Shown here: positions 27,338 to 37,018 of the stretch, piece after piece
Layout: every line of letters starts with the position of its first letter
Numbering within the stretch: position 1 is the stretch's first letter
Source: Runella limosa DSM 17973
Lineage (GTDB): Bacteria; Bacteroidota; Bacteroidia; Cytophagales; Spirosomataceae
Reading direction: 5' to 3'
DNA: 64,000 bases
NCBI RefSeq assembly: GCF_000482465.1
Contig: NZ_KI519434.1
Span: 1-64,000, forward strand
Notes under the pieces: generated by a model
The model's database searches: none
Seen by the model: the letters and a program-made list of their open reading frames with translations, nothing else
Told to the model about the DNA's origin: nothing
Program-made: the position numbers and the translations under genes

Positions 27338-27459
27338 TTTTACCCGCGGATTAACGCAGATTAAGAGCCGCAGATATTCGCTGATGAAAATAGCTTCATT
27401 AAGTCAGTTATCAGCGAATATCTGCGTTTGTATTATTCTGCGCGCTTCTGCGGGTAAAA
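27338..27459. repeat. Long imperfect palindrome in the gap before the TPR gene
   Basis: The outer arms TTTTACCCGC (27338-27347) and GCGGGTAAAA (27450-27459) enclose a perfect 17-bp inverted repeat, CGCAGATATTCGCTGAT with ATCAGCGAATATCTGCG (27369-27385 and 27410-27426). It may terminate the heparinase-like gene. Nothing else recognisable was seen in 27311-27680. Confidence 0.7.
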
Positions 27460-27680
27460 AATGAAATTATGTATTAAGCTAGTATTTTCCCTTTTTTCAT
27501 CTTCGATGTAGCTAAATAGGCGCTAAAGTCAAAACTTAGCGTTAACTTTACTTACACATTCTACACCAAAAGGCCAAAACAGCTGTTTTTGACGCCTTAT
27601 TGCTCATTTTTTTCCCTCAAGTGGCTAATCATGGCATGGTTCGTGTAAATGAAATTAAGTTAGTTACATTGACGATTGGT

Positions 27681-29909
27681 ATGGAGATGCTGACTTTTAG
27701 GTTTACTTTACTCCTTTTTATAGTTGAATTTGTACTTGGCACACGGTCTCAAGCGTGCGTGGTAGATTCTTCTAATACGGGGTCGTCAGCGCCTTCAACC
27801 AAGAAAATTGCGATAGCTCCCCCCAAAAAAAACGTTCCTCAAAACCCCAAGCGGTTTCCTCAACTCAACAACGGTGGCATTCAGTACGCTTACAATCAGC
27901 GGTACCAAAGTGCGCAGTCGATGTTTCTGCAAGCCCAAGAATACGATGCCAACAACGATACCCTACTGTATAATCTCTCGCTTGTCACGGGTGTATTGAA
28001 AGAATACGATACCGCCCTACAACTCCTGACTCAGACAGGAGCTGGGCAGCGTTATTTGCACAATAAGGGCGTTTGGGAAGCTCAAAAGGGCGATATTCAG
28101 CAGGGCTTGGCCACGTGGGAACACGCCCCTCCTAGCGATACACTCATTTTTAACATCGCTTTGGCCCATTACAAATTAGGTGATTTGCAGCAGTCGCAAG
28201 ATTGGGGCAAACGAATTGGGTTTGCCAAAGCGGCCGAGTTTCACGAATTGGCCGCCAATGTTCATTTTAAATTGGGAGATTTTAAGCAAGCCGAACGCCT
28301 CTACGAAAAAGCCGACAAACTCGCAACGCGCGTGGGCAAGCACCCAAGCGGGCCACGCTTTTTGGTACAACGCGGAAACAGCTCGCTGGCCTTGGCCGAA
28401 TATACAGCGGCGGAGGCGCTTTACCGCGAATACCTTGCCACCAAAGACCCTTATTATCGCTTTGCGGCGAGGCTGGGTTTGGGGCACGCACTTTATCGGC
28501 AACGCAAGTACCAAGAGGCCGTTTTGGAGTACGACGCGGCTTGTCGGCTCAACGATTTTTCGGCCGAAGCGTGGCTAAGTTTGGGCAATGCGTACGTCGG
28601 TACCAGCGGTCAGCGCCAAGCCCAAAAAGCGTACGAGCGGGCGTTGGATTTAGATTCTACCCAAAAACACGCGTGGCTTGGCTTGGGCATTATTTATTAT
28701 AGGCTTCAAAACTACGGGGAAGCGGTATGCTGCTTTGACCAAGCGGGTGAAATTTTGAATGCCAAAAACCCGCATCATGCCGATTTTTTTGCCGCACGGG
28801 CTTTTTGTAGGCTTTATTCTCACCAAACCGCGCTGGCAAAAGATGACGTTCAAACAGCGGTGCAGCTTTCGGGAAAAGGTTTATTACCGTGCTTGGCCAT
28901 GAGCGAGTATTGCCGCATCGAAGGGTATTTTTTAACCTCCCTAAAATGGTTGGAAAGGGCCATTCGGGCCAACCCCGAAATCAGCGTTCGGATGCTTGTC
29001 AATCGAGGAAATATTTATATCAAATGCAACGAGTACCAGCAAGCTCTCGACGACTTCACCCAAGCCCACGCCCTCGACCCGAGCAATATCAACGCGAGCA
29101 ATGGCTTAGGCGTTTCGTACCTCAACATCGACGACATCGACCGCGCGAAGGTACTCTACGATAGCCTTTTGCGTAAAAAGCAATTGCCGATGCTGTACAA
29201 CAACCGTGGGATTGTTCAGTCGTATATGTCATTGCGTGAACGCCACAACCGCGACCAAGCCGAAGAAGCCAAGTTTTCCGACTTATCGCTCAAAGATTTT
29301 GAAAAAGGCTTAGAAGTTGATTCTACCAAAAAGGCGTACAATGTCAACATTGGGAATGTCTTCAAAAACCGCCACGAAGAAACGGCAGCCATTGAGCATT
29401 ATCAATTGTATTTAAGCAAAAACGCCATCAATAACATGGGCGTTTTGTTTGCCAAAGACACCCGCAAAGACTTTTCGAAGCACTACATCGACATTGCGAT
29501 TACCTACGACTCGTCAAACACGATTTATTTGTACAATCGCGCCAAACTTCACCACGATCATTTTAAAGACCAGTTTTTTCGCCGAGCCGATTTACAACAG
29601 GCGTTTAAACTGAAACCTACCCAAGACATCAGCCTCAAGTACAGCCCCGATGGGTTTATTACAATTTTCTTGTTTGACTACGAATTTGAGACGTACCATT
29701 TTCCTGGCGACCCGCTGTTCGACATTCATCCTCAGCCGATTAATGACTTTGCATTTTTGCCGTCGTTGGATTTTATTCCGATGAAAGAAGGAGGAGAAAT
29801 TAGGACACGAAACGGAAAAGGAGGGTATTTGGTCACAAAAAATCAACTTCAGTTTCGTCCCGCTTCGCGCAAACAACGTGGGCAAACAAAGTGCCCTAAG
29901 ATACGGTAA
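27681..29909 (+). CDS. TPR-repeat protein, exported or membrane-anchored
   Basis: 742 residues from ATG 27681 (an ATG at 27687 is equally possible; the frame extends upstream to a TTG at 27600). The start fits a signal segment, MLTFRFTLLLFIVEFVLGTRSQA. From about residue 60 to 640 there are many tetratricopeptide repeats (examples: EYDTALQLLTQTGAGQRYLH, AEAWLSLGNAYVGTSGQRQA, NINASNGLGVSYLNIDDIDR, AYNVNIGNVFKNRHEETAAI). The last 80 residues are not TPR and are not recognised. It probably serves as a protein-binding scaffold in the envelope. It appears monocistronic, followed by a hairpin terminator. Confidence 0.85.
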   Translation: MEMLTFRFTLLLFIVEFVLGTRSQACVVDSSNTGSSAPSTKKIAIAPPKKNVPQNPKRFPQLNNGGIQYAYNQRYQSAQSMFLQAQEYDANNDTLLYNLSLVTGVLKEYDTALQLLTQTGAGQRYLHNKGVWEAQKGDIQQGLATWEHAPPSDTLIFNIALAHYKLGDLQQSQDWGKRIGFAKAAEFHELAANVHFKLGDFKQAERLYEKADKLATRVGKHPSGPRFLVQRGNSSLALAEYTAAEALYREYLATKDPYYRFAARLGLGHALYRQRKYQEAVLEYDAACRLNDFSAEAWLSLGNAYVGTSGQRQAQKAYERALDLDSTQKHAWLGLGIIYYRLQNYGEAVCCFDQAGEILNAKNPHHADFFAARAFCRLYSHQTALAKDDVQTAVQLSGKGLLPCLAMSEYCRIEGYFLTSLKWLERAIRANPEISVRMLVNRGNIYIKCNEYQQALDDFTQAHALDPSNINASNGLGVSYLNIDDIDRAKVLYDSLLRKKQLPMLYNNRGIVQSYMSLRERHNRDQAEEAKFSDLSLKDFEKGLEVDSTKKAYNVNIGNVFKNRHEETAAIEHYQLYLSKNAINNMGVLFAKDTRKDFSKHYIDIAITYDSSNTIYLYNRAKLHHDHFKDQFFRRADLQQAFKLKPTQDISLKYSPDGFITIFLFDYEFETYHFPGDPLFDIHPQPINDFAFLPSLDFIPMKEGGEIRTRNGKGGYLVTKNQLQFRPASRKQRGQTKCPKIR

Positions 29910-29910
29910 T

Positions 29911-29943
29911 ACCTTCCCGAAAGTTTAGAACTTTCGGGAAGGT
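29911..29943. terminator. Terminator hairpin of the CCCGAAAGTT repeat family
   Basis: ACCTTCCCGAAAGTT pairs perfectly with AACTTTCGGGAAGGT around TAG. It lies between the convergent TPR and Gfo/Idh/MocA genes and shares its core with the hairpin at 13388-13424. Confidence 0.75.
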
Positions 29944-29953
29944 GAACTCACAC

Positions 29954-31363
29954 TTATATACGATAATAATCTTCCCAGCCCTTGCGCGGCGGGATACCCG
30001 TGAGCATGGCGTTGGCAAAAGGATGGTTGGTGATGGTTTTTGTCGTACGGTCAAACAACAATTTGGTGTTCAAACGTTGCGCCATCACGCCCAATGCAAA
30101 TACCTGACACAACGGGCCTGCAATGTCAAACGGTGAACGCGTTTTTTCTTCTCCTTGGCACGCCAACAAGAAGTTTTTGAAGTGGTTGGACGGGCTAGCA
30201 GGCACCACTGGTAGTTTCGACTGCATCTCCAATGCTTTTTCCTTTGGAATAATACTCAACGTACTTCCGTGCGAACCGCCCTTGAAAATGAGGTCTTTCG
30301 AGTAAATAATCTTGCCAGGATTCAGCGTCGCTGCCTTGATTTTCTGGCCTGCTACCACGGGGATATTGGGGTCAAGTTCTGACAAACCGTATCCATCTGG
30401 CAGCGGTGGCTGGTTGTTTACTCCGTCGTACCACGTAATGTCCACGGCTGGCATTCCTTTTCTCTCTGGGAAACGGAACAAAAGCGTCGATGACATCGGG
30501 AAGAAGAAGTCATTGTGTCCATCCAACTTCACCGCAGTCACTTCGTTTGGCAACCCGAGGTCGAGGAATTGGTGGGCCGTATCCAAGATGTGCGCGCCCC
30601 AGTCGCCCAAAGCACCCATGCCGAAATCGTACCAGCAGCGCCAGTTGCCGTAGTGGTATTTTTCGTTGAAATCGTGGTACATGGTATTCAAGTGCCACGT
30701 CTCCCAATCCAACGTTGATGGAATGGGTTGGGCCTCTGGGTATTTTGAAATCTTGGGATCCCAACCGTGCCATCTGCGGGCCGAGTTCATGTGGGCCGTA
30801 ATTTTGGTTACGTCTTTGATAATACCCGCATCTTTCCACGCTTTAAATTGGAAGTAGTTAGCCTCTGAGTGCCCTTGGTTTCCCATTTGGGTCACCACTT
30901 TTGGGTTTTTCTTCGCTAATTTCATCAACAACTCCGACTCGTGAAACGTACGAGCCATTGGTTTTTCGACATACACGTGCTTACCCAACGACATCGCATG
31001 GACGGCCACTACGTAGTGAGCAAAATCTGGGATACCGATAGAAACCGCCTCAATCTGATTTCCCATGCTGTCAAACATCTTACGGAAATCTTGGAACTGT
31101 TTGGCATTGGGGAACATCGCCGCAATTTCTTGCGTGTGCTTCGCTCCCATGTCAATGTCACAAAGCGCCACAATCTCGGCCAAGCCCGTTTTGTTGAGTT
31201 CTTTGATAATTTCACTTCCACGGAAACCAATCCCAATACACGCCAATTTGACTTTTTCGCCTTTTCGTGCTGGATTTGTCATAATGCTTGGACTCAACTG
31301 CCCCAAAGCTAGGCCCGAACCCGCAACCCCCGCTTTTTTTATAAAATCCCTTCTAGTTGTCAT
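29954..31363 (-). CDS. Gfo/Idh/MocA-family oxidoreductase, Tat-exported
   Basis: 469 residues. The twin-arginine signal TTRRDFIKKAGVAG is at the start, so the folded enzyme with NAD(P) is probably sent to the periplasm. The Rossmann motif is CIGIGFRGSEIIKEL, the EKP motif is YVEKPMARTF and the substrate-side His is in GDWGAHILDTAHQF. Family members oxidise sugar or inositol hydroxyls or open glycosides through 3-keto intermediates. The DUF1080 (3-keto-disaccharide hydrolase-like) gene lies upstream on the same strand, a frequent pairing in Bacteroidota that suggests joint action on a carbohydrate. Confidence 0.9.
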   Translation of the reverse strand: MTTRRDFIKKAGVAGSGLALGQLSPSIMTNPARKGEKVKLACIGIGFRGSEIIKELNKTGLAEIVALCDIDMGAKHTQEIAAMFPNAKQFQDFRKMFDSMGNQIEAVSIGIPDFAHYVVAVHAMSLGKHVYVEKPMARTFHESELLMKLAKKNPKVVTQMGNQGHSEANYFQFKAWKDAGIIKDVTKITAHMNSARRWHGWDPKISKYPEAQPIPSTLDWETWHLNTMYHDFNEKYHYGNWRCWYDFGMGALGDWGAHILDTAHQFLDLGLPNEVTAVKLDGHNDFFFPMSSTLLFRFPERKGMPAVDITWYDGVNNQPPLPDGYGLSELDPNIPVVAGQKIKAATLNPGKIIYSKDLIFKGGSHGSTLSIIPKEKALEMQSKLPVVPASPSNHFKNFLLACQGEEKTRSPFDIAGPLCQVFALGVMAQRLNTKLLFDRTTKTITNHPFANAMLTGIPPRKGWEDYYRI

Positions 31364-31423
31364 TTGGTAACGATTATGTTAAAACTTTAAAAATCTTGCT
31401 TTACTGTTTATCTTCGAGAGCGG

Positions 31424-31449
31424 TCGGGTTGTGAGCAACCCGACGCACC
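31424..31449. repeat. Single REP-like palindrome, same family as 7951-8110
   Basis: TCGGGTTGTGAGCAACCCGA followed by CGCACC differs at only a few positions from TCGGGGTATGAGTACCCCGA plus CGCAC at 8046-8070. It sits between two minus-strand genes. Confidence 0.65.
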
Positions 31450-31475
31450 ATATTACCCCCAACACCATATAACGA

Positions 31476-32171
31476 TTATTTTTTTTCTAAAATCTTGATG
31501 TTTTTAAACCACACTTCGTCTCCGTGGTCTTGGAGTAAAATGGGCGCTTCGGTCGCATTGCCAAAATCGGCGTACTTTTTGTATTTACTGTAGTTGACCA
31601 ACGCCCGCCACATCTGGTTGTTGCGGTCGTATTCTACTATTTTCACACCATTGAGCCAGTGTTCTACGCGGTTGTTATTTACCACAATCATGGCCGTATT
31701 GAAGTCGTCCTTTTTAAGTGGTTTTTTGGGATCAGCCGTAATCAAATCATAAAGCGACCCTAGCGTTCGGTTTCCTTCAACGCCCGCTTTCGCGTCGGGA
31801 TGTTTGTCGTCGTCCAACACTTGATACTCACAGCCAATTCCCGACGAATTTACGAAGTACTTGATGCCGCTGTTGGCACCTTCGGTCAGTTTGAAGTCTA
31901 TTTTTAGGACAAAGTTTTTGTACTTAGTCGTTGTAATAATATCTCCCCCGCGAGCACTTTTCAAGACTTTCAACACGCCGCCTTCCGTTGACCAACCTGT
32001 GGCGGGAAAACCGTCGGCTTTTGTGCTTTTCCAGCCAGCGTTGGTTTTTCCGTCCCAAAGGAGTTTCCATCCTTCGGTTTTTTCCTTTTTCGTCAGGGTA
32101 TTGTCTTCAGATTGGGCGTACGAGAGTGAAGTACAGAACAATAAAGAAGCCAACAAACATTTTACTTTCAT
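31476..32171 (-). CDS. DUF1080 / 3-keto-disaccharide hydrolase family protein, exported
   Basis: 231 residues with a signal peptide ([20 protein letters not shown]). Family motifs: [56 protein letters not shown] and the closing [12 protein letters not shown]. The fold is a concanavalin-like beta sandwich. Some relatives hydrolyse 3-keto-glycosides, while for most the role is unknown. It is followed on the same strand by the Gfo/Idh/MocA oxidoreductase, which fits a 3-keto-sugar pathway (inference). Confidence 0.88.
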   Translation of the reverse strand: MKVKCLLASLLFCTSLSYAQSEDNTLTKKEKTEGWKLLWDGKTNAGWKSTKADGFPATGWSTEGGVLKVLKSARGGDIITTTKYKNFVLKIDFKLTEGANSGIKYFVNSSGIGCEYQVLDDDKHPDAKAGVEGNRTLGSLYDLITADPKKPLKKDDFNTAMIVVNNNRVEHWLNGVKIVEYDRNNQMWRALVNYSKYKKYADFGNATEAPILLQDHGDEVWFKNIKILEKK

Positions 32172-32228
32172 GCTTTCTTAGATTAATATTTACCATAAGA
32201 AGGCATTTTTGGCCAAATGATACTGCAA

Positions 32229-33638
32229 TCAGAGCGGAATTTTAAGTTCCACGCGCGTGCCTCGGGGGTTTCCTTGCTCGTCCATCAAGTCGATGGTAAT
32301 GGCACTAACGGCCTGGGTACGGTTGGCATTGAGGAGGCGAATGCGGCTATCGGTAAAGGAAGTGCCGCGCGAAATATGCGAGCGACGACGGTGGGAGTTG
32401 ATGTACGCAGCAGCCTCGCGGCCAATACCGTTGTCTTCAATGACGCACAACAAATCTTCAAACTGTCTCAGAATAACCACTTTAAGCTGCCCTCCACCTT
32501 CTTCTTTCGGACGAAGCCCGTGTAAGATGGCGTTTTCGATGTAGGGTTGGAGCAACATCGGCGGAATCTCCGTCCGCTCGGCATCAATGGTTTCATCAAT
32601 GTCGATGTGGTACTCAAATTTATTCTCAAATCGAAGTCGCTCTAAATCAATATAATACGATAATGCCCGCGTTTCGTCGGCCAGCGATACGCGATCGTTC
32701 ACCGAGTTTTCCAGCATCTGACGAATCAGTTTTGAGAATTTTGCTAAATAATTCAGCGACTCTTTGGTCTCTTGTTTGAGGATAAAATGTTGAATCGATC
32801 CCAGCGCATTGAACAAAAAATGCGGATCCATTTGGGCTTTCAATGCCTGCAAACGCAGGTCGTGGTTGATATGCTCAATGTCCAAACGTTGACGCTCAAT
32901 TTCCTCGTTTTGTTGGCGAAGCAACGCATTGGTATCATCCAAAACTGCTCGCTGACGATCGGTTTCATCCAAAGCCTTTGTCAACTTTTGCTGATTACCA
33001 CGGTTGACCAGTTGAAGGTAAATAAAGGCCACCGTCAGCAGAATCATACCCCGAATGATGCTCATGTGCGCTACCTGCGGGTTGTCGTAGTGGGCGTCAT
33101 TGGCAATCCAGGCCGACCGAGGGATTAAGTCTGTCACGTAGTCAAACGACAGCACCGTCAGAAATATCCATCCAAGCCCAAGCAACATTTGCAGCCACTC
33201 GGTGATTTGAAAAAGCAAAATAGGCAGGATAATCATGGCCATAAACGAAATTTTGGCCGCCGAAGCAGGCCCTTCGGTTAGCAATCCAGCACCTATCAAA
33301 TTGAACACAGGCGGCGTGAGCACAAACCACCACCGCGCCGTCGAGTACCACCCCAAGCGGTTGATAAAAATGGGTATCAAATAGCTCAGAATCGCTAAAA
33401 AATGCAGAATGAAGACATCAAGTACTTGAACGTAGTTGAACAATGGCGCGATGAGCATCAAACTAACTGTTACCGCCAGGCGGTTGGTCAGTTTCACTTT
33501 GTTTCTACGTTCTTCGGAAAGCGTGTCGGTAATGCCTTGTCTCGACACCCAACTCCATAAGGGTCGAACCCAACGGACCAAGGTCTGTGAGAAGGCATTT
33601 TTCTTGGCATTTAACGATTCCGAAAGCGCTTTCAACAT
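32229..33638 (-). CDS. LytS-type sensor histidine kinase with multi-spanning membrane N-terminus
   Basis: 469 residues. Six or so membrane spans (about 50-215) are followed by a coiled coil (about 220-265) and the His_kinase domain. The phospho-accepting H273 lies in AQMDPHFLFNALGSIQHFIL. The N-box QPYIENAILHGL is intact, as is the glycine box IEDNGIGREAA. No LytTR response regulator is adjacent; such orphans are common in Bacteroidota. It starts 3 bp after the stop of the pseudokinase gene and is clearly co-transcribed with it. The two may form a heteromeric sensor. Confidence 0.93.
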   Translation of the reverse strand: MLKALSESLNAKKNAFSQTLVRWVRPLWSWVSRQGITDTLSEERRNKVKLTNRLAVTVSLMLIAPLFNYVQVLDVFILHFLAILSYLIPIFINRLGWYSTARWWFVLTPPVFNLIGAGLLTEGPASAAKISFMAMIILPILLFQITEWLQMLLGLGWIFLTVLSFDYVTDLIPRSAWIANDAHYDNPQVAHMSIIRGMILLTVAFIYLQLVNRGNQQKLTKALDETDRQRAVLDDTNALLRQQNEEIERQRLDIEHINHDLRLQALKAQMDPHFLFNALGSIQHFILKQETKESLNYLAKFSKLIRQMLENSVNDRVSLADETRALSYYIDLERLRFENKFEYHIDIDETIDAERTEIPPMLLQPYIENAILHGLRPKEEGGGQLKVVILRQFEDLLCVIEDNGIGREAAAYINSHRRRSHISRGTSFTDSRIRLLNANRTQAVSAITIDLMDEQGNPRGTRVELKIPL

Positions 33639-33641
33639 ACG

Positions 33642-35360
33642 TTATGATTTTAAAACACGATAACGGATTTCGTAACGGTTAGGGACAGACGTCGAAACCG
33701 TAATCGTACCTGCTTGGGCTGCGTTGTAAAGCTCCATCCGTTGCCACATCAGGTTCAATGAGGCATTGTCCGTCTCTGATTTATTATTGATTCCCAATAA
33801 AGGCTCTCCCGTTGGCGCATTTACTTCAATGCTCCCCACAATGTACCCATTCTTATAATCAAACCCAACTTGCAGAAAACCATCGGTGTCTTTTCTAACC
33901 AAAATACCTCGGTGCAAGGCAGTTTCAATCAACGGGTATATCAACAACGTCGGAATCTGCCAATCTTTGACGGCTTGGTCATACTGCACTTCAAAGCCAA
34001 ATTTGTCAGCATAACGGATTTTTTCCAATTGCAAACACTGCGTTAACAACTGGCATTCGTCCTCTACCGTACAAAAAGTTGTTTCGGACTGTTGCAACAA
34101 ACTATTCATACATTCCGACAGCGCCGTCAGGTACGCAAGCGTACTTTTTCGTTCGTTGAGACTTACAAAATACCGAAATGTGTGCAGTGCATTGAAAACA
34201 AAATAAGGGGTTGTTTGCGACTGCAACACCCGTAGCTGCAAATCCCGATTGATGCGTTCTATCTCACTTTTTTGGGCCAAAATCAATTCATTTTGCGTTC
34301 TCAACACTTCCGAATATTGCTTTTTGCTGCGATAACGAAGGTAAAAAACCAACATCAATACCAACGCAAACACACCCGTCAGCAGAAGAATATTCCGAAC
34401 GTCACGCTGAAACTCCGACTCTTGAGCGGCTTCGATGACGCGTGCCGCAAACAAGTCTTTCTCAATTTGTAATAACTCCAAGTCGTTTTGATTTCGCATC
34501 GAATCGTTCATCACGTTCAGAAATACCAATTTCCACATGTGCGCGCCCAAATACTTACGGGCGATTTGCTCAAAATCACGCTGAAAATCAGCACTTTCAA
34601 AATACGCATCGACGGGTACTTTCCAATCGCTTTTCTGAGGATAAATCCCCGCAAAACCTGGGCGTTTGATGGCCCAAACGGGCTGGCGTTTGACTTTGAG
34701 GCCACGCTGAAGCGCCACAATATATATCGACAATGGCAGATACCCAAACGCTTTCTCATCTTGGGAAATCGCCTCGGCAATCTCATAATCATTGTTTTTA
34801 AACGTTGTCGCCACCTGAGGAATCCGCGACCGAAGTTTGGCAAGGTCTTCGGCCATGGTGGTATTGTCCATCGCAAAGCTGTGCATCTTTTTGGCACCGT
34901 CTAAAAACGCTTCGGGCGATTTGTACAATGCTTGGTTGGCGTGTGTCACTAGCACGTTGAGGTCGGGCATGTAGGGCGGGGTAAATTGAAGAAACTTGGC
35001 CCGCTCGGCGGTGATTGACACGTACCCCCACGCAAAAACCCCTGCTTGTTTGCTGTTTTTGATGGCCGCTATCATCTGCTGAAAATCGGGGTTTTCCACC
35101 CAGTTGACAGCCAACTTTACCCCGTATTTTTTTTCGGTAAAACGCACAAATGCTTCCATCACTTCGTACTCCACGCCCATCAGCCGCCCATCTGAAGCCT
35201 TGAACACAAACGGGTCGATGCCGTTCCAAAGCGACGTGACTGTTCCTTGTTTATTGCGCAGTACTTCTTTCCACGAATCACCCTGATACGAGGCTGCTGC
35301 CTGCGCAAAAACACTTAGTTTCCACAACACAGCCAGCCCTATCAGTAGCACTTTTTTCAT
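33642..35360 (-). CDS. Periplasmic solute-binding sensor fused to a degenerate LytS-type kinase domain (probable pseudokinase)
   Basis: 572 residues from ATG 35360 (an earlier in-frame start at 35501 would hide the signal peptide MKKVLLIGLAVLWKLSVFAQ). Residues about 35-290 form a type 3 solute-binding domain (ASDGRLMGVEYEVMEAFVRF, then FAWGYVSITAERAKFLQFTP). One membrane span follows (about 338-358), then a coiled coil. In the kinase domain the motif PHFLFN is replaced by TPYFVFN, with Tyr386 at the His site. The N-box reads YPLIETALHRG without the Asn, and no D-x-G-x-G box is found. It therefore should not phosphorylate. It probably senses a ligand and acts through the next gene's kinase. 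Confidence 0.85.
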   Translation of the reverse strand: MKKVLLIGLAVLWKLSVFAQAAASYQGDSWKEVLRNKQGTVTSLWNGIDPFVFKASDGRLMGVEYEVMEAFVRFTEKKYGVKLAVNWVENPDFQQMIAAIKNSKQAGVFAWGYVSITAERAKFLQFTPPYMPDLNVLVTHANQALYKSPEAFLDGAKKMHSFAMDNTTMAEDLAKLRSRIPQVATTFKNNDYEIAEAISQDEKAFGYLPLSIYIVALQRGLKVKRQPVWAIKRPGFAGIYPQKSDWKVPVDAYFESADFQRDFEQIARKYLGAHMWKLVFLNVMNDSMRNQNDLELLQIEKDLFAARVIEAAQESEFQRDVRNILLLTGVFALVLMLVFYLRYRSKKQYSEVLRTQNELILAQKSEIERINRDLQLRVLQSQTTPYFVFNALHTFRYFVSLNERKSTLAYLTALSECMNSLLQQSETTFCTVEDECQLLTQCLQLEKIRYADKFGFEVQYDQAVKDWQIPTLLIYPLIETALHRGILVRKDTDGFLQVGFDYKNGYIVGSIEVNAPTGEPLLGINNKSETDNASLNLMWQRMELYNAAQAGTITVSTSVPNRYEIRYRVLKS

Positions 35361-35446
35361 TGATTTCTGTTCGCGATTTTGGAGTTTTATCTTAACCTCC
35401 AAAAATACCAAAACCCAGCGAAACCATTGGCATATATATACGTAAA

Positions 35447-35465
35447 ATGCCCCGAAACGGGGCAT
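35447..35465. terminator. Hairpin after the aldehyde dehydrogenase gene
   Basis: ATGCCCCG pairs with CGGGGCAT around AAA (read on the plus strand). On the minus strand it follows the stop at 35514 and is followed by a T-rich stretch. It lies upstream of the pseudokinase gene. Confidence 0.6.
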
Positions 35466-35513
35466 CCACTTATTTAGCGTAACAAATACGTATTTTTCCA
35501 AAAAAATAGTCCC

Positions 35514-36938
35514 CTAAAAATACTTGATGAATAGCTCAATGAGCTTTTTGACTTTGTTGGTATAAGGCGGGTAGATAAACTTCATCGTTCCAAATTGTCG
35601 TTTAGTAACTCCCCTCAGATTGCTCATTTCTTGAAATCCGAAAAAACCATTCGACTTTCCAATTCCGCTGTTGTTTACGCCCCCAAAAGGCACTTCGGCG
35701 TTGCTAAACTGCAACATCATGTCGTTGATGACCGTATCACCCGCCGTGGTATTGTTCAGAAAATAATCAATACTCCGTTGGCTATTACTGTGAATGTACA
35801 AAGCCAGCGGTTTTTCTTTACTGTTAACGTACCCAATCACCTCCTCTTTGTCGCGGTAGGTCAACACAGGTAGCACAGGCCCAAAAATTTCCTCTTGCAT
35901 CACTTTCATGCTATCGTTGACATGGGTAAGGAGCGTTGGTTCAATGAAATTTTGGTCAGCAATGGTAGCCCCACCCACTTCAATTTTAGCACCCCTTTCT
36001 ACGGCGTCGTTCAGGTACCCTTTGATGCGCTGAAAATGACGTTGGTTCACAATGCGGGCATAACTATCTGACGTTTCTACTTTTGTGCCATCTGAGGCGT
36101 ACATTTTTTTGACAACCTCGCGGTAGGCATTGACAAACGCGTCTTTTTTCGACTCGTGAATCATGACATAATCAGCCGCAATACACGTTTGTCCGTTGTT
36201 CAAACATTTACTCCAAGCTGTCATCTCAGCTGCTTTTTGAATATCTGCCGTTTCGTCAATGATATTAGGCGACTTCCCTCCTAGCTCCAGCGTTACCGAT
36301 GCCAAATGCTCCGCCGCCGCCCGCATCACCACTTTGCCGATGGAAGGCGCTCCCGTAAAAAAGATATGGTTAAACGGCAGTTTCAATAGCTCCGTAGCCA
36401 CTGTGGCATCGCCTTCTACCACCGCCACTTCGTTTTCATCAAACAATTCACCAATCATTTTTTTGATAAATCCCGAGGTATTAGGCGTCATTTCTGAAGG
36501 TTTGATGATGGCGACATTTCCCGCCGCAATCGCCGAAACCAAGGGCTTAATGGCCAACGAAAGCGGGTAGTTCCAAGGCGAAATAATCAGGACATTTCCC
36601 TTGGGTTCGTGTTTGATGTAGCTTACGGTACCTATCATCCCCATGGGCGTCGAAAGCCGTTGCGGAGCTATCCAACGTTTCAGGTTTTTGCAAGCAAATT
36701 TTATCTCCGAAGTAATGCTATAAACTTCCCCTAAAAGCACTTCAGAAGCTGGTTTTCGGAAGTCATCGTACATGACTTTTTCCACTTCTGCTTGGTGTTC
36801 CATCAAATACGCCTGAATCTTTTGGAGTTTTACTTTCCGCTCATTGGCGTCAGTAAGGGCAATGTAGGCTGCTTTGCGCCGCTGTTTTTCAAAAATACGC
36901 TTACAGTCCGCATGGACCGTTGGTTCTTGTACTATCAT
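35514..36938 (-). CDS. NAD(P)-dependent aldehyde dehydrogenase
   Basis: 474 residues, the normal size. Catalytic Cys is C252 in NNGQTCIAADYV, the general base is E219 in TLELGGKSPNII, and the cofactor loop is FFTGAPSIGKVVM. The N-terminus and the C-terminal hydrophobic tail (YPPYTNKVKKLIELFIKYF) resemble class 3/fatty-aldehyde dehydrogenases, which can be membrane-associated. It converts an aldehyde to the acid; the substrate is open. It is divergent from the Xre-type regulator across about 135 bp. Confidence 0.93.
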   Translation of the reverse strand: MIVQEPTVHADCKRIFEKQRRKAAYIALTDANERKVKLQKIQAYLMEHQAEVEKVMYDDFRKPASEVLLGEVYSITSEIKFACKNLKRWIAPQRLSTPMGMIGTVSYIKHEPKGNVLIISPWNYPLSLAIKPLVSAIAAGNVAIIKPSEMTPNTSGFIKKMIGELFDENEVAVVEGDATVATELLKLPFNHIFFTGAPSIGKVVMRAAAEHLASVTLELGGKSPNIIDETADIQKAAEMTAWSKCLNNGQTCIAADYVMIHESKKDAFVNAYREVVKKMYASDGTKVETSDSYARIVNQRHFQRIKGYLNDAVERGAKIEVGGATIADQNFIEPTLLTHVNDSMKVMQEEIFGPVLPVLTYRDKEEVIGYVNSKEKPLALYIHSNSQRSIDYFLNNTTAGDTVINDMMLQFSNAEVPFGGVNNSGIGKSNGFFGFQEMSNLRGVTKRQFGTMKFIYPPYTNKVKKLIELFIKYF

Positions 36939-37018
36939 AGGTTTTGGTCAAAAAGGTTAGGTTAAGTCAGCGTTGGGTAAGTACAAAAATACAATTTTTC
37001 AGCAGGATAGTTACATAT

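Noticed and set aside
33550-33575. GGGTCGAACCC-like segment reminiscent of a tRNA T-arm
   Set aside because: It is inside the kinase gene and no acceptor stem or anticodon arm surrounds it.
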